From positions 1 through 64,000 of the forward strand of contig JBLWGC010000211.1 of assembly GCA_048772705.1 (NCBI GenBank): a stretch of DNA of 64,000 nucleotides, given 5' to 3'. The notes below the pieces were generated by a model. It was not told the origin of the DNA. It saw only the letters and a list, made by a program, of their open reading frames with translations, and did not search any database. A program made the position numbers and the translations under genes. Source of the stretch: Leidyana gryllorum EB-2025a. Taxonomy: Eukaryota; Apicomplexa. This document shows, in pieces, positions 18,124-29,074 of the stretch (positions within the stretch are counted from its first letter, which is position 1; every line of letters begins with the position of its first letter).

Positions 18124-19930
18124 TTATTGCTCGCCGAGACGCATTACTTCAGGTGCCTCGCTTGGAAGTACATCTTCTTCTTTGCTAACATTTGATGAAT
18201 ATAGGTTAACCAATTTGTTATATGAAGAGGAGTTTGTTTCCTTTGACTCTTGTGTCGCCGCCGTTGTTGCCCCAGCAGACGCGTCCAATGCCGATCGCTG
18301 CTTCGCCGACTTGGCTGTACCAACCTTCGCCGAAAGGGACGCCTTGTAGCTTGAAGGTCGCTTTGCGTAATCCTTGCCACTTGCTAGCGCTCGATCCCGC
18401 TCTTTCTGCTGGAAGCCTTTCACCAAATCTTCAGAGCTTATCTGCTGCGTTCCCCCGCTCTCGCCCTCCTCCAGTCGTCGTCGCTTGTGCCACTTAGACA
18501 GCACTATAACCAAACCAAAGTCAATAGGAACCACAGGACTTTCCCGCATCTCTTCGTCGCTGAACTTGATCAAAGCCGTCAACTCTCCCGTCACCTCATC
18601 TTCGTAAAAATCTGTAAACTCACCCGGCCGCCATTCACACCTAAGCAAAGTCAGCCATACTGGACAGCCAAGTGCACCGTCATACTCACTTGTAACACGC
18701 CAACACGTCAGCTCCTCGTTTGAACTTTTTTGGGTTCGCTTTATTCCTACGTTTACGCCGACGATGCTCGGGCAGGGTGCCCAACTGTGCACCGTAGTAC
18801 GTCTTGATCTTCACCGGTAACCGTGGCAGCACAACCGTCCCCAAGTAGTTGTCCTCTGCCAATAAAGCCTCCACGTACACGCCGAATGTTCTGCAAGACA
18901 GCGATAGATCGATCCATCGAACGTGTGTGCTCTCACATTTCATTCTGTGGATTCTTGTCCAAGTAAGGATTGAATACTTGGTCATCAAGCAGGGCGCTCT
19001 CGAACCAGGCCCAAAGCTGTGGAGCATGAAAAGGCGTATCCCCACAAATTAATGCCAATCTTACAGGATTGACGAATGCATTCAGCTTTCATCGTACCTT
19101 TTCCGGCGGATGCACGAAACGGAGCCACAGGTATCCGGCAGCGCGCGCAAAGATGTTCTTGTCCTCCAAAAGTAACATCAGCTGCAATGTGGCCGTATTA
19201 GGTGATCGAGCAAGTGTATGCACACACACGGGTTCCTACCTCTTCAGCTGTCAATTTCATTGTGAACAGCTTGTAAAGACAGCAAATGAAGGTTGAGGGA
19301 GCTCGGCCGTTCCTGGACACCCAGGGTTCGGCGTGCTCCACATATTGCTGTATTTCCTCAATGATCTTTGCCACTGTGCTATATGCGCTGAGCGGAGTTG
19401 ATGGAAGTAAGTATTGGTAGACACTGAGTCGAGTGCTTACAAGAGCGATTTGTAATACTCGGACGACAGAATATTCTCTCGTAGCAGCGTCGGGAGATTA
19501 TAGGTGCTGGTATTGGTCCTGTAGAGCATTGAACTCATCATTAGGGTGTTCCTCTTACATTTCCAGACAATCTCTCTTTGCAGAGTAGTTGACAGCAGCA
19601 TGGAGCTGCGCGATTCGTGCTTGATGATGCTTTCAACTCAAGATGTTGAGTATAATGGGTTTGTTGGCTCACCACAGCCATTTTGTACTTTCTGCATAGC
19701 TTGCAGCTCAATATTGGTTTGGAATGGACATGGCATCGAGGCACTTCGCTGGTAGCCGCGAATGTGCCACTTGGAACATATACTCGGGCGCCTGACGGGG
19801 CAGTAACAGTGGTGGGGCCCGTTTTGGAGGCGTTAGACTGTTGGGGGGGTAGAGATGACAGAGTATCATATCCTTGTCCAGGTGCCCACTCTTCTTGTGT
19901 CCACCCAAATGGTCTGGGTATGCCGGCCAT
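18124..19930 (-). CDS. PRP38-family pre-mRNA splicing factor (PRP38B-like)
   Basis: Seven exons. Introns by splice signals are 19620-19672, 19388-19440, 19182-19239, 19017-19097, 18891-18936 and 18641-18689, each GT-AG on minus. Spliced protein keeps the PRP38 core: NILSSEYYKSL, then IIEEIQQYVEHAEPW, PSTFICCLYKLFTMKLT, a helical segment ending WAWFES, then ITFGVYVEALL and VVLPRLPVKIK. PRP38 acts in the U4/U6.U5 tri-snRNP and spliceosome activation in the nucleus. The N-terminal exon has a CHVH...CKLC putative zinc site. The C-terminus is a basic/Ser-rich tail after an acidic module (GEFTDFYEDEV) also seen in protist PRP38 proteins as I recall. Start taken at ATG 19930; an in-frame ATG at 19999 would overlap the divergent gene. 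Confidence 0.85.
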
Positions 19931-19964
19931 ATGAGGTAAATTTTGAAACGGCAAAGTCACGTCA

Positions 19965-22900
19965 ATGCAGGGTGATGTGATAGCATTCGCACGTTGCATA
20001 AAGCTCGCGAGGACAATCCAAGGGTCGAGGTCTATCTCGGCATCACCAGATAATGACAGCTGTATGGCTCTGTGTTGTCAAGACGTTATATATATAGTAT
20101 CTATCCCAAAAGCTATCGACTCACTCCCGAATGGGAAGATATCCGAGTCTGCATGGATGCAGGGGCTCTTGGCTCTGCCTGAGGTGAATAGTGCCTGGGA
20201 GCGTCACGCGAAGCTCAAGATGGTGCCCCCGAGACCCACTCGCAAGAGTTTTCGTCGATCCGCGAGCCGTCTTAACATTGAGCAGTACCCCCGGAAAGCA
20301 GCCAATGCTCGTTCCTACACGCAAGTCGATTCTACCTACACTACTCTGGGACGTCGGAAGGCCCCCGAGGTATTTGCGAGTGGCACGGTGAGCAATGACG
20401 AAGCGGAGGATCGGCCCATCAATCGGAAGAGGAGGCGGCGTAACAGCGCCAACGAGGCTTTTGTGGACCTTCGAGACTTGATGGAGGGGTTCACAGAGTC
20501 TGAAACTGAGGACAATAGGGAGAAGAAGGCTCCCGCGACTCCCAAGGACGAGGAGGCGGCTACCGGTATTCAAGAGGAAATGAAAATCTTCAAGGATTTA
20601 TACACAGCCAGAGGGTTCCCGGCGCCCTCGAACGTCATCCGGCCGTCTCGATCTCTCTCGGGTTACATTTGGCGGTGTCCCCTGAGAGATTTGACGAGTA
20701 ACACTTCGGAGAGGCGGTTCCAACGGGCCGTTATGAGTCCGACGTTTGCGGGCAATGTGCAGCTGTGTGCGTTTGCTACGGGTGATGGCGATGTGGGAGT
20801 CTTTGTAGTGGACCCGTCTCAGTTTGCGGCCTCTGTCACTCCCCACGGCTTGGAGGTCAGCTGTCTCCTTTCCGCTGAACTACTGGGTCTGAGGCAAGAA
20901 GGGCTGTCAGGGATCCCCTTCCACTGTTATCACGCGAAAGCACCGTCGCTGAAACACGCGTTTGTCCCTGAGAGCCAAATGATTGGCCCCGTGATGGGGT
21001 TTGCGTCCCGTCCGATTGGGTCTCGCATCCTGTTTGTGTTGTGCTACACCGACCTGGTGTTCTACTGGTGGGTTTCGAAGACGGGTGATGCGGAGTTGGC
21101 GGCGGCTGCCTTGTTGCCACTAAACCTCCAGCGGCCTGGGGACGTTTGGACGCACAGCATTTCGTCTGTTTCAGTGACACTGTGTGCGTGCGAGGATAAG
21201 AAGTCTCCACAGTTTACCATTTCGTTTGGCACTTCAAAAGGTTTGTTATTTATTCAAACTTGCGAAGACCTGACGTTCAAGAAAAGTCCGAATCTTATTG
21301 ATGTGTTGGATAAAATTGCACCCACCCCGGCCTACTGCGTCGCACACTTGACACAGGTGCCTGTGAGGTTTCTTCGCCACCTCGAAGTTACAGAGACCGA
21401 TTTCATTGATCTACCTCGCTTGGCACCAACAGGGAAGAGCGCAGTGCTGCTCATCACCTGTTTGCGAGGGTGCGAAGCTCTCATCCTCAGACATCACGTG
21501 CCGTCGGCCACCACCACTCTGGTGTTCTCTGCCAAGTCGAACGATGTCGTTCCCCCCTCGTTCATGGGTCTGGTGCCCACGGTGAATCACGGGGCCAAGT
21601 TGACTCTTCTGGCAGCGAGCAATGTCGGGACGATATACAGCTGCACTGTTGGCGAGTCCCCGTGCTGGACGGTGGTGTCGAACGCAAACACGAGCAGCAA
21701 GAATCCGACTCTGCTCAGCTGGCCAGAGACAGTGTATGATGCCCCGCAAGACTTTCAAATCGCGCAAGCCTTCCCCGCGGCGACGTCTCCAGACCACAAT
21801 ATTATGCCGCTGAGCCAAGCCAATAAGGGGAGCAAACAGATATTAGGTAAGGGGCGAAGGGTTGACTGACTGAGTGAAAAAGATGCTGGCTGTACTTTCC
21901 ATCAGACTCGTTGATTCCCGCGAACGACACGTTGATGATGTCGATGCACACCTTCACCATCTTCAACGATATATGTGCCGCCTTCACTCCAACAAGTCCT
22001 CTGTGGGTGGTATTGGGGGCGATGATCGGCGGCGAGTCGATCTCTTGTGGTCTGTCACTCAGAATGGCGTGTAGAGGACGCCGTTACTCTCCTTCTCAAT
22101 TGCCGGACGTGTTGGCCCGGGCCCCAGAGACGTCCCGGCAGGGTAAAAAGCGGGTCGTGAACACGCCGACGCCGACGGCTCACTTGGAGGACATAGAGCA
22201 GCTTATGGCAGGACGAGAGGTGGCCGCGGAGGAGGAGGAGGGGTTAAGCCAAGCGAAAGCGTTGACAGAGGTGTGGAAGGAAGCGGTGGAAGCAGTGTCT
22301 GAGGAAGATGTGGAGAGTGCGACGGGTTGGTCGGTTCGAAGTTTGGAGAAGTTGGGGACGGCAGTGTGCTATGGTTTACTTAAGTTGAGAGATGAAACCA
22401 ATAAGATCGGAACAGATTGGTTGGTGATTCTGGAGATAAGCAGAAGCGCATTCAAACATATGCTACTCAGTCTGAAAGAGTCTTATCAGAATCTGACGAG
22501 TAGGGCATCAGTGGGACAACAGGAGGCGGACGCCACAGTTTGCGGCTTGTTGCGCATCCCAAAGATGGCCTTTCTATTGCATGCTTTTCAGCCAAAGCGT
22601 CGGACAGCAGACACACACCATATGATTGGAGTGCGTGTTGGGTCAACGGCATCCGATGGCGATACAGGTAATCAATCCATCTTCTTGACACTCACTCACT
22701 CATTTCGTCCGTCCGTCCGTCGGTCCAACCAGAGCTCCGACGCTTATGTATGGCCTTGTTGACAAAGGCAATAGCCGTGGCCTTCCTGGGAAGCGACGAT
22801 CACGGACGTCGAGACGCAAGGACCTCCACGCTGCTGAGACTTCCGCGGAGTTTCACCGCAGCCGAAAGAGATCTGGTCAACACCATGGAGAACGAAGTGC

Positions 22901-23171
22901 TTCTGTTAGAAAAGGAGAGCTTTTTAAGCTCAGCAACTATGGCAACGGCATCGTCAGCCTGTGTATTCCCCGTCGCTCGCGAGAATGGGCCGTTGAATGG
23001 TAATGTAATTTTATGGTGGCCAAGGACTCTCTCATCTTCCACCGTGCAGTATGTCGCGTGTGCGAGATGGAGTGGGCAGAATTTGAGGTTCCTTGGCTGG
23101 ATTGGGTGACGAAAGACGGCTCGGAGTGCCCCTTCTGTGGCTGTTGCGATATGATTCTGGCAGTATGCTGA
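19965..23171 (+). CDS. Large propeller-like protein with C-terminal zinc site, possibly TFIIIC90-like
   Basis: Four exons; introns 21847-21905, 22668-22732 and 23000-23049. Protein of about 1010 aa. The N-terminus (SPDNDSCMALCC, DVIYIVSIP) and repeated beta-rich segments look like a WD-type propeller interrupted by a basic/acidic loop at about 150-215. After the first intron come helices, then a Cys-rich end with CRVC and CPFCGCC that could bind zinc. This order (propeller, helices, C-terminal zinc) recalls the TFIIIC 90-kDa subunit, but the match is weak and a different scaffold is possible. Its ATG is 34 bp from that of divergent PRP38, and its stop is 2 bp from the convergent RFTS gene's stop. 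Confidence 0.5.
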
Positions 23172-23173
23172 TA

Positions 23174-24842
23174 TTATTGTTTTGCCAATCCGGGAGGTTG
23201 ATGAGGAGGCATAACCATCGAATGCATGGCAGGTGGTGGTGGCATCGCAAGGCGGTTAGCTGCAGCAATGTTGGTCTCAATTTTAGGATATTCGCTCCGG
23301 TCAATGAACGGGGAACTGAGCATATCGGGGGTCACCGGGCTGTAACCCCCCTCGTCGCACACCGTTCCTACAACCACAGTGTGATGTTCAATGGGCGTCG
23401 CGGACCATGGGAGTTTGGCATTCTGCTCCTCCGCAGAGAGCGAATACCAGTGGGGCAGCGCTTTGACGCAGTATACGTGTAATGTTGTCCGGAACTGTAT
23501 AGGGTGTGGAATCATTGGCCAGGGGGTCATCTGCGGGTAGGCAGCCATTGGTGGCGGAGGAAAGCCACCTGACGGTCCTCCCATCATGTCATATGGGGCC
23601 ATGGGTTTCGGGGCGGAACCGGACTGCCCATACATCATATCCTGGCCAGATCCTTGGGGGTGGGGAGAGGGAGCTCCGTAGTCCTGATAGTGGTTGTACA
23701 TCATTCTGGATTTATGGTTGGGGGAGGAGGAAGTGCTCGCTGGGGAAACTGCTTCTTCGATTTTCTGCTTCAAGTGGAACTCCTGGGCCAACTGGAGCAT
23801 CGCAGGGGCCTGTAACAAGGCTGCTTTCTGCTCGTTCGTCGCGTTTTTGCCGTATAACAATTCAGCAAAAACCTGAGCCTGTTCTTGGATAAAGCCCGTC
23901 AATCCCACAACATCCGACCGAGTCAACCCTGCGAGTCGGAATGGAGTCTTCCAAGGGGTCTGGGGGCCGTTAGCGAGGGCAACAGCTGAACAAAAACGTC
24001 CAAAAATTTCGAATAATTCACCCACCTGCTTGAGCCTTGGACAACCCTTGGGTGTTGTCCACCAACAGATCCATCAGGAACTCCAGATGGATTCCTGGCG
24101 TCTGCTGTAGTGTTTTCAGTACACGTGCACAAACCTGCATCTTCACCATCGCCGAGTAGAACACACTTTGATATCGAGTAGCGCATCCCTCCAGCCGATA
24201 AAATCGCTGCCCCACACTTTCCAGCCAAATGTGAGGAGACGCTTCCGGCTTAGGACCATAGTCAATTATCCAATTCACAATCTCAACGCGCACTGGATAA
24301 GGCTGGTCCTTGTACAAAAAGTCCTCCCCCGCTCCTAAAGCCCTTTGCTTTTTGTTCCGCTTTGCCTTCCCGTTCGTCACCTCCAACCCCTGCGGCGTGG
24401 TCACCATTTCCGACAGTGCTATCAGTCGTGCATAAAGCAACAACGGCCCGTTCTTCCCACTCCGCTCCGCGGTCTCTAGTGGAACTAATCTTTCAGCCCG
24501 TCTGTTATATACGATAAAGTCATCTGCATAACAGCACCCTCTGTTCGACCCATCTCTACCCCGGTATGGATCAGGTACGGTTTCCTCAGGGTAGTACTCT
24601 TCCCCGTACTTGTGAAATCCCGAAATACCCCTCGGAGCAAGAGGATGCCTCGACCGATGCGTCGACAGAGAGTCCAAAGAAGCACTCCGCTGATCCCCAC
24701 TTTCTTCACTATCATCTGAGCTCGAACTGGTGGCAGGTGAATCTGTCGCAGAAGTCACCTCCGACTTGACCTCCAATTTCATCTCCTCATCCTTGACCAC
24801 CAACCCATTGGGACAGCCAGCGTCTGGGCTATCGGTGGTCAT
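23174..24842 (-). CDS. RFTS (DNMT1-RFD)-domain protein without methyltransferase
   Basis: Two exons, one intron at 23960-24025; about 535 aa. After an acidic Ser-rich N-terminus, residues about 95-240 read like the replication-foci-targeting domain: ADDFIVYNRRAERLVPLE, then LLLYARLIALSE, IVNWIIDYG, HIWLESVGQRFYRLEG and TRYQSVF. In DNMT1 this domain reads ubiquitinated histone H3 and regulates the enzyme. Here no cytosine methyltransferase motifs follow. The C-terminal half has a helical region, then a Pro/Gly/Met-rich segment. A chromatin-reader role is inferred. The domain call rests on pattern memory and should be tested. Confidence 0.6.
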
Positions 24843-24992
24843 ACTGAGCCAGAAATTTTAGACCGATCATAACCATCAGACCGACCGTGCGATCGCTGCA
24901 ATCCGCCCTCAGGGTGGCTTTTAAGCACCAAAGCATCCACCAACGGTCCAATTCGGCTTCAGACACTTCTCACCCAGATATGCTGCTACTCC

Positions 24993-25006
24993 GCACACGT
25001 GTGTGC
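24993..25006. promoter_or_regulatory. GCACACGTGTGTGC palindrome upstream of a secreted-protein gene
   Basis: It lies in the 185-bp divergent space, ending 21 nt before the ATG at 25028. Its core CACACGTGTG is self-complementary and contains ACGT/E-box-like CACGTG-type symmetry. The same motif stands 20 nt before the ATG at 57969 and 13 nt before the ATG at 62174. Confidence 0.5.
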
Positions 25007-25027
25007 TGAAGATCATAGTCCTTGAAC

Positions 25028-25918
25028 ATGTTCGCATCGTCCCGTATTCTTACACTGGCTTTAGTCAGCACAGCCGTGCACGCGCTACAGAGTGTGGATA
25101 GTGAACCCACAGTCGCTCCACGTCTGCTGTCACCTGATTTCCGTAGTGATCCTTGTGAACGCCAATTCGCAGGATACCTTCAAGAGCCTAGCGAGCCAGG
25201 TAGGTTCCCACGATAATGCTTCATCAGTGGCGCAGAAACCAAAAATCAATGGCTGAATGTCACACTCGATGTCTACAAAGCAACATTCGCAAATGGCGCT
25301 GGATATGACAGATCGTTCGACACTGACAAACTGCTACACCCCATACTATTCACAACGGCGGAACCGCGGTGCATGACGTTACGAGATCCCGACAAGGAGC
25401 TCGTAGTGTGTTGCAGCACATTTCGATGTGCGCGTCAATGGTGGATGGCTTTCACTCGGATGAGTTTGTGCGCACATCGGCCTCCAGTCGAAGAGCCGGA
25501 GGAAGAAACACTGGAGGAAGAGTCGTTGACTTCGCAGGAGGCTGAAGGTGCTGAGCAAGCAGGCAATGCCGGAAGCGTCGGCGCAGAAGGAAACAACTCA
25601 GTCGACACAAATTCGGAAGCAAAGGAGGTTGGTGAAGAAGACGAAAACTCTGCGACCAGTGATGAAAAGGCCGGGACAACTTCAGCGACCGCGGACGAAG
25701 GGACGACGGACTCCGAAGGCGCGAGCGGACTCCTTGATGGTGATGAGGCGGCTAAAGAGTCCCATGAAACCAAGGGAGCAAAGACGGCGAAAGATTCCAG
25801 AAAGTCCCAAGACCGATCAGCTGGGCAGGCTCCTTCCGAAGCTCCTCCTACCCACGATAAAGGTTTGATCATCTTCATCCCATCTCAGGGAAAGACCTCA
25901 ATAGTGCGAAGCCCATGA
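25028..25918 (+). CDS. Secreted protein with possible PH-like core and acidic tail
   Basis: Two exons; intron 25200-25235 (36 nt), chosen because it restores a continuous frame. A signal peptide ends near ...VHALQS. The middle (about 65-150) includes MTLRDPDKELVVCCS and ARQWWMAF, which resembles the last strand and C-terminal helix of a pleckstrin-homology fold, with a conserved-type Trp. Residues about 160-270 are a long acidic, low-complexity Glu/Ala/Ser/Thr tail. The PH assignment is tentative. It is the first of a run of short signal-peptide proteins on the same strand. Confidence 0.6.
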
Positions 25919-26472
25919 GAGCACCCATCTTTGGAGGTTGCAATCGGATGAGGCACCATACCCGGGTCAAAATTGCCACAATAAATAAGATGGAGATTGT
26001 TTTTGTCGTGACTGTTGTCAGTCGGGCCCATTTGGACTTTGGCCGTCTCTCGATTTGGCAATGAGGCCATAGTGACCACCTACAGCTTCGGCCAGAAGTG
26101 ACAGTCTTCTACGCGACGTCATATGAGCCGCCCAAATCAACTGGGAAGCGTGATGACACACCACTGTTTAAGGCCTCGACCCGCACAGGAGACTCTCCCA
26201 TTCTCTCCAGCGCGACCACATTTACAAATGATGAGATCGGGGGGAATGCCGACATGAAAGGAGAGATCGGACACCGAGCCCGCTTGTCGGGGTGTTTTGA
26301 ATTGTTTACTATCACGTTTGCGCGGAATCGCAACTCAATCACTGGTCAACTCAGGTGACTGGGTTGGCCACTCGTCTCAAAGCTATTCATAGAATGACCT
26401 TTCGGCATGTGTACTTTCAACAGGGTTGGAGGCACGTGCACGTTGGATCACCTCCACTTTTGTTGAAAGAGG
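25919..26472. other. Unresolved interval, probable coding fragment
   Basis: A plus frame at about 26079-26356 (PEVTVFYATSYE... to ...SITGQL) looks coding and is bounded by possible splice signals: CTACAG before it, AG-GTGACT after it. I could not find a convincing first exon. A hydrophobic start at 25991 (MEIVFVVTVV) is a candidate. The minus strand is also open here (25885-26079, 26109-26342), so orientation is not certain. Confidence 0.3.
26432..26439. promoter_or_regulatory. GCACGTGC palindrome upstream of a secreted-protein gene
   Basis: It lies 33 nt upstream of the ATG at 26473. It shares the CACGTG-type core with the longer palindromes at 24993, 57933 and 62188. It is short enough to occur by chance. 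Confidence 0.3.
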
Positions 26473-26817
26473 ATGAGGTGTCTCTCGTTACTATTGGCAG
26501 GAGTGGGAGTCACGGCCTGTTCGGCTCAGAGTTACCCGTCTCTACGTGAGGCTGAGGCGTTCTACAGAGCCTTGAGAGAAGAGGCGGATGACGCGGGGCC
26601 CTGGCGATCCTCCCGTCGCTTGGGGAGGCTGGAGCCGCAAGGATTCACATATCGCCGAGGGGCCGTTGGTCCTTATCCTACGTATCAGGCTTATGAACAG
26701 GCCAACTCTGGTGTCAGCAACCGTCGCTCGGTTAGAGAGAGTGGTGGTGATTTGGGCAGGGATCGTGCTACGGTGTTTATGGATCCGATGGACGAAACTA
26801 TTCAAAAGCAGGATTGA
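26473..26817 (+). CDS. Short secreted protein (114 aa)
   Basis: No intron. Hydrophobic signal peptide MRCLSLLLAGVGVTACSA, likely cut after SAQ or nearby. The mature part of about 95 residues is Arg-, Tyr- and Gly-rich (FTYRRGAVGPYPTYQAYE) and ends acidic. No known domain. An AG lies one base before the ATG. It belongs to the 25.0-28.9 kb cluster. A secreted or secretory-organelle protein is likely; function unknown. Confidence 0.65.
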   Translation: MRCLSLLLAGVGVTACSAQSYPSLREAEAFYRALREEADDAGPWRSSRRLGRLEPQGFTYRRGAVGPYPTYQAYEQANSGVSNRRSVRESGGDLGRDRATVFMDPMDETIQKQD

Positions 26818-26975
26818 GGGTGGATGATCATATTGTTTGGGTGTTTATTTCCAGCTTTCTTCGTTCCGAATAACCGAAGTCTTTGAATTACGTATCTAAG
26901 CTCTCAGCGGGCTGACTTGAGGATTGATGTGTTGATAGAGTATGAATTCTAGTTTGATCGCATGCTTGCTCCCTG

Positions 26976-27599
26976 ATGTTTCTGTTTTGGTTTATTGCAT
27001 TGGTCTGGCTGGCCGAATCCGCTCTCCTACGAGGATGTGCTGGTGACCGAGGTGGGAGTATAGGGGCTAAGGAGGTACTGCAACCTGGAAGCGATGCTTG
27101 CTGGCACCCGGATGATGTTACTGAACGGCTTCGGAATCGTTCGCGTGTGAAAGCTTGGCTGACAAAGCTGAAGAGATCTGCCTCCCGCGTACCCCGATCG
27201 ATGAGGAAGCGACAACAGACCCCCCCTACATTCGAAGAGTTTGTGAAAACTAAGAGTGCGCCCGCGCCTGATGCAAGGGGACCGGTGACACCCCTTATCG
27301 GACGTGTTTCTTCGGTGCGGGAGAAGCCAATGAGAGATCGAGTGCAGCCGGCTCGCAGGCGTAGTGGGTCGCTGGACATGGGGAGGTTCAAGGCGAGTCC
27401 TGTGTCTATGCCTCAGGAGGCGAGTTCTACGTCTACGGCACGTCCAAAAGTCAACGTGGATCCGAATCCCGAGTTGATGGATTATTTGGATGATGCGCTT
27501 GAAGCGTTGGACGATGAGGAGGATGAAGCTGACGCAAGACTCAGGACCGCCGGTATCCAGTTAAGGGATGTCGGAGGTGTCAAGGAGACCTCCATATGA
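26976..27599 (+). CDS. Short secreted protein (207 aa)
   Basis: No intron. Signal peptide MFLFWFIALVWLAESA, then a basic central region (KAWLTKLKRSASRVPRSMRK) and an acidic segment near residues 165-190 (PELMDYLDDALEALDDEEDE). No known domain or paired cysteines typical of folded effectors. The basic-then-acidic layout is shared with the two following genes. Confidence 0.65.
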   Translation: MFLFWFIALVWLAESALLRGCAGDRGGSIGAKEVLQPGSDACWHPDDVTERLRNRSRVKAWLTKLKRSASRVPRSMRKRQQTPPTFEEFVKTKSAPAPDARGPVTPLIGRVSSVREKPMRDRVQPARRRSGSLDMGRFKASPVSMPQEASSTSTARPKVNVDPNPELMDYLDDALEALDDEEDEADARLRTAGIQLRDVGGVKETSI

Positions 27600-27643
27600 T
27601 TTTAATTTATTGATAGCAACATTTGATAGAGGGACCTGGAGTA

Positions 27644-28285
27644 ATGCGCATGGCATGCACCATGAGAGTTGCTGTATGGTTGAGTGTTTTGATTGGGTTT
27701 GGTGAATCCTACCGATCTGCCGCGGGCCGAGTAGATGTGTGGCGCAATAGAGAGCCCATCTCAGCCGAAGCGCAGATTGAGGCACTGTACAAGCAGATGG
27801 CTGACAATACACTGAACTACCAGAGTACGCTGAGCGACGCTAAGCTTAATTCAATGAGTGATGATGAATTCTTTGGAGGGACCCCAAACTACGATGCGAC
27901 CACTTTTCTGACTCCAGGACAACTCGCAGGAGACGAGTTGCTCGAGGGGGAGACTGAAGATGGGGAGGATACAGCAGAAGACACTGTAAGGCCCAAGAAG
28001 CCACACTTTTGGATTAGCCGAAGAGCAAAACCAAAAAGGAAATTCGAAGCGAAGAAGCCGGACAAAGAGTGGTTGGAGCGATATGGGCCCCCTCTGGAAG
28101 TCAAAGAAATGTATCCAACAAAGAAACCTGCCGAGAGGGTCCTGAGCCCTATGCAAATTAAGAGACAGCAAGAACTCCGCGAACTTGAGAAGGAGAGAAC
28201 TGCGCTAAGACGCCCTGGGCGTAAAGGTATTCTTAAGCACACGCCCCATTTTGACGATCAGAAATCGATGATTACACATCTGTGA
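27644..28285 (+). CDS. Short secreted protein (213 aa)
   Basis: Start taken at ATG 27644, which follows GAG-TA, rather than an upstream TTG. Signal peptide to about residue 22 (...LIGFGESYRSA). The mature part has an acidic stretch (DELLEGETEDGEDTAED), a Lys-rich helix and a C-terminal RKGILKHTPHFDD segment. GILK is a known type of short docking motif for protein phosphatase 1, but a four-residue match is weak evidence. Unknown function; member of the secreted cluster. Confidence 0.65.
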   Translation: MRMACTMRVAVWLSVLIGFGESYRSAAGRVDVWRNREPISAEAQIEALYKQMADNTLNYQSTLSDAKLNSMSDDEFFGGTPNYDATTFLTPGQLAGDELLEGETEDGEDTAEDTVRPKKPHFWISRRAKPKRKFEAKKPDKEWLERYGPPLEVKEMYPTKKPAERVLSPMQIKRQQELRELEKERTALRRPGRKGILKHTPHFDDQKSMITHL

Positions 28286-28344
28286 TGATTTTCTGTCATT
28301 CTCTAGCCACGCCATGGAGATTGACTTGAGTGTGGGGTGACGTG

Positions 28345-28354
28345 ACGTGCACGT
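28345..28354. promoter_or_regulatory. ACGTGCACGT palindrome upstream of a secreted-protein gene
   Basis: A perfect 10-bp palindrome ending nine bases before the ATG at 28364. It is part of the suggested class of CACGTG-like palindromes near start codons of signal-peptide genes. Confidence 0.3.
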
Positions 28355-28363
28355 TGTGCGAAC

Positions 28364-28855
28364 ATGAAGCTTTCAGTTGTCCTCTGGATCTCGTGCCTGA
28401 TGTTGTCGGTCAGTGGCCTTTCCATCTTTAGACACAAACAGGTGGACGACGAGCTGCAACCAGTGAAACGGAGCAAGAGGAACCGGTCCCGCCGGCTGGG
28501 TCTTCCGTCACAGGGGGCAGATCCCAACCGACATCGAGTGTGGCGAGTATACACACAAAAGGGCTGGGACGGAAAGCTTCGTATCAACCCCTCCACACTC
28601 CCGAAATTGCCCACAGCCCCCTTTGTCCGACCAACTCTGGACGGAAGCACCATAACAATTCCCCGTGCACGACTCTCCTCCGCCCCCTATGACGATCGCC
28701 AGTATGCACAGAGCGGCTTCTCATTGCCACGCGTGAGATTTGCACCGGATACGCGACTGCCACCAGTATCCGAAGACGACGGAACGATATCGGACGACGA
28801 GAAAGAGGCTTCTTGGTCACCTTACCCAGAGGAGCCTCTGGTAGATTACGACTGA
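28364..28855 (+). CDS. Short secreted protein (163 aa)
   Basis: No intron. Signal peptide MKLSVVLWISCLMLSVSG. The mature protein begins with a very basic stretch (KRSKRNRSRRLG), then a Pro/Arg-rich middle with SLPRVRFAPD, and ends acidic (SEDDGTISDDEKE). RVRF fits the short RVxF docking pattern of protein phosphatase 1, possibly by chance. No known domain. Last gene of the cluster. Confidence 0.65.
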   Translation: MKLSVVLWISCLMLSVSGLSIFRHKQVDDELQPVKRSKRNRSRRLGLPSQGADPNRHRVWRVYTQKGWDGKLRINPSTLPKLPTAPFVRPTLDGSTITIPRARLSSAPYDDRQYAQSGFSLPRVRFAPDTRLPPVSEDDGTISDDEKEASWSPYPEEPLVDYD

Positions 28856-29074
28856 GAGTAGCTGCACATACAACGAGATCATCAATAGAATGTCCAACGA
28901 CAGACTATGAATAGCGCATACTGCATTCTGTCCCTATTTATCAGGCCCCCAAAGGGTATTAAACGACCTTACAACAACAACAAGTTTGTTCCATTTTGTT
29001 CCACACACACAAAGTTTAGGTGCGTGCGTAACCCAATGATCTAGAAGCAAATAGTGGTAATCGCATATACTTTC

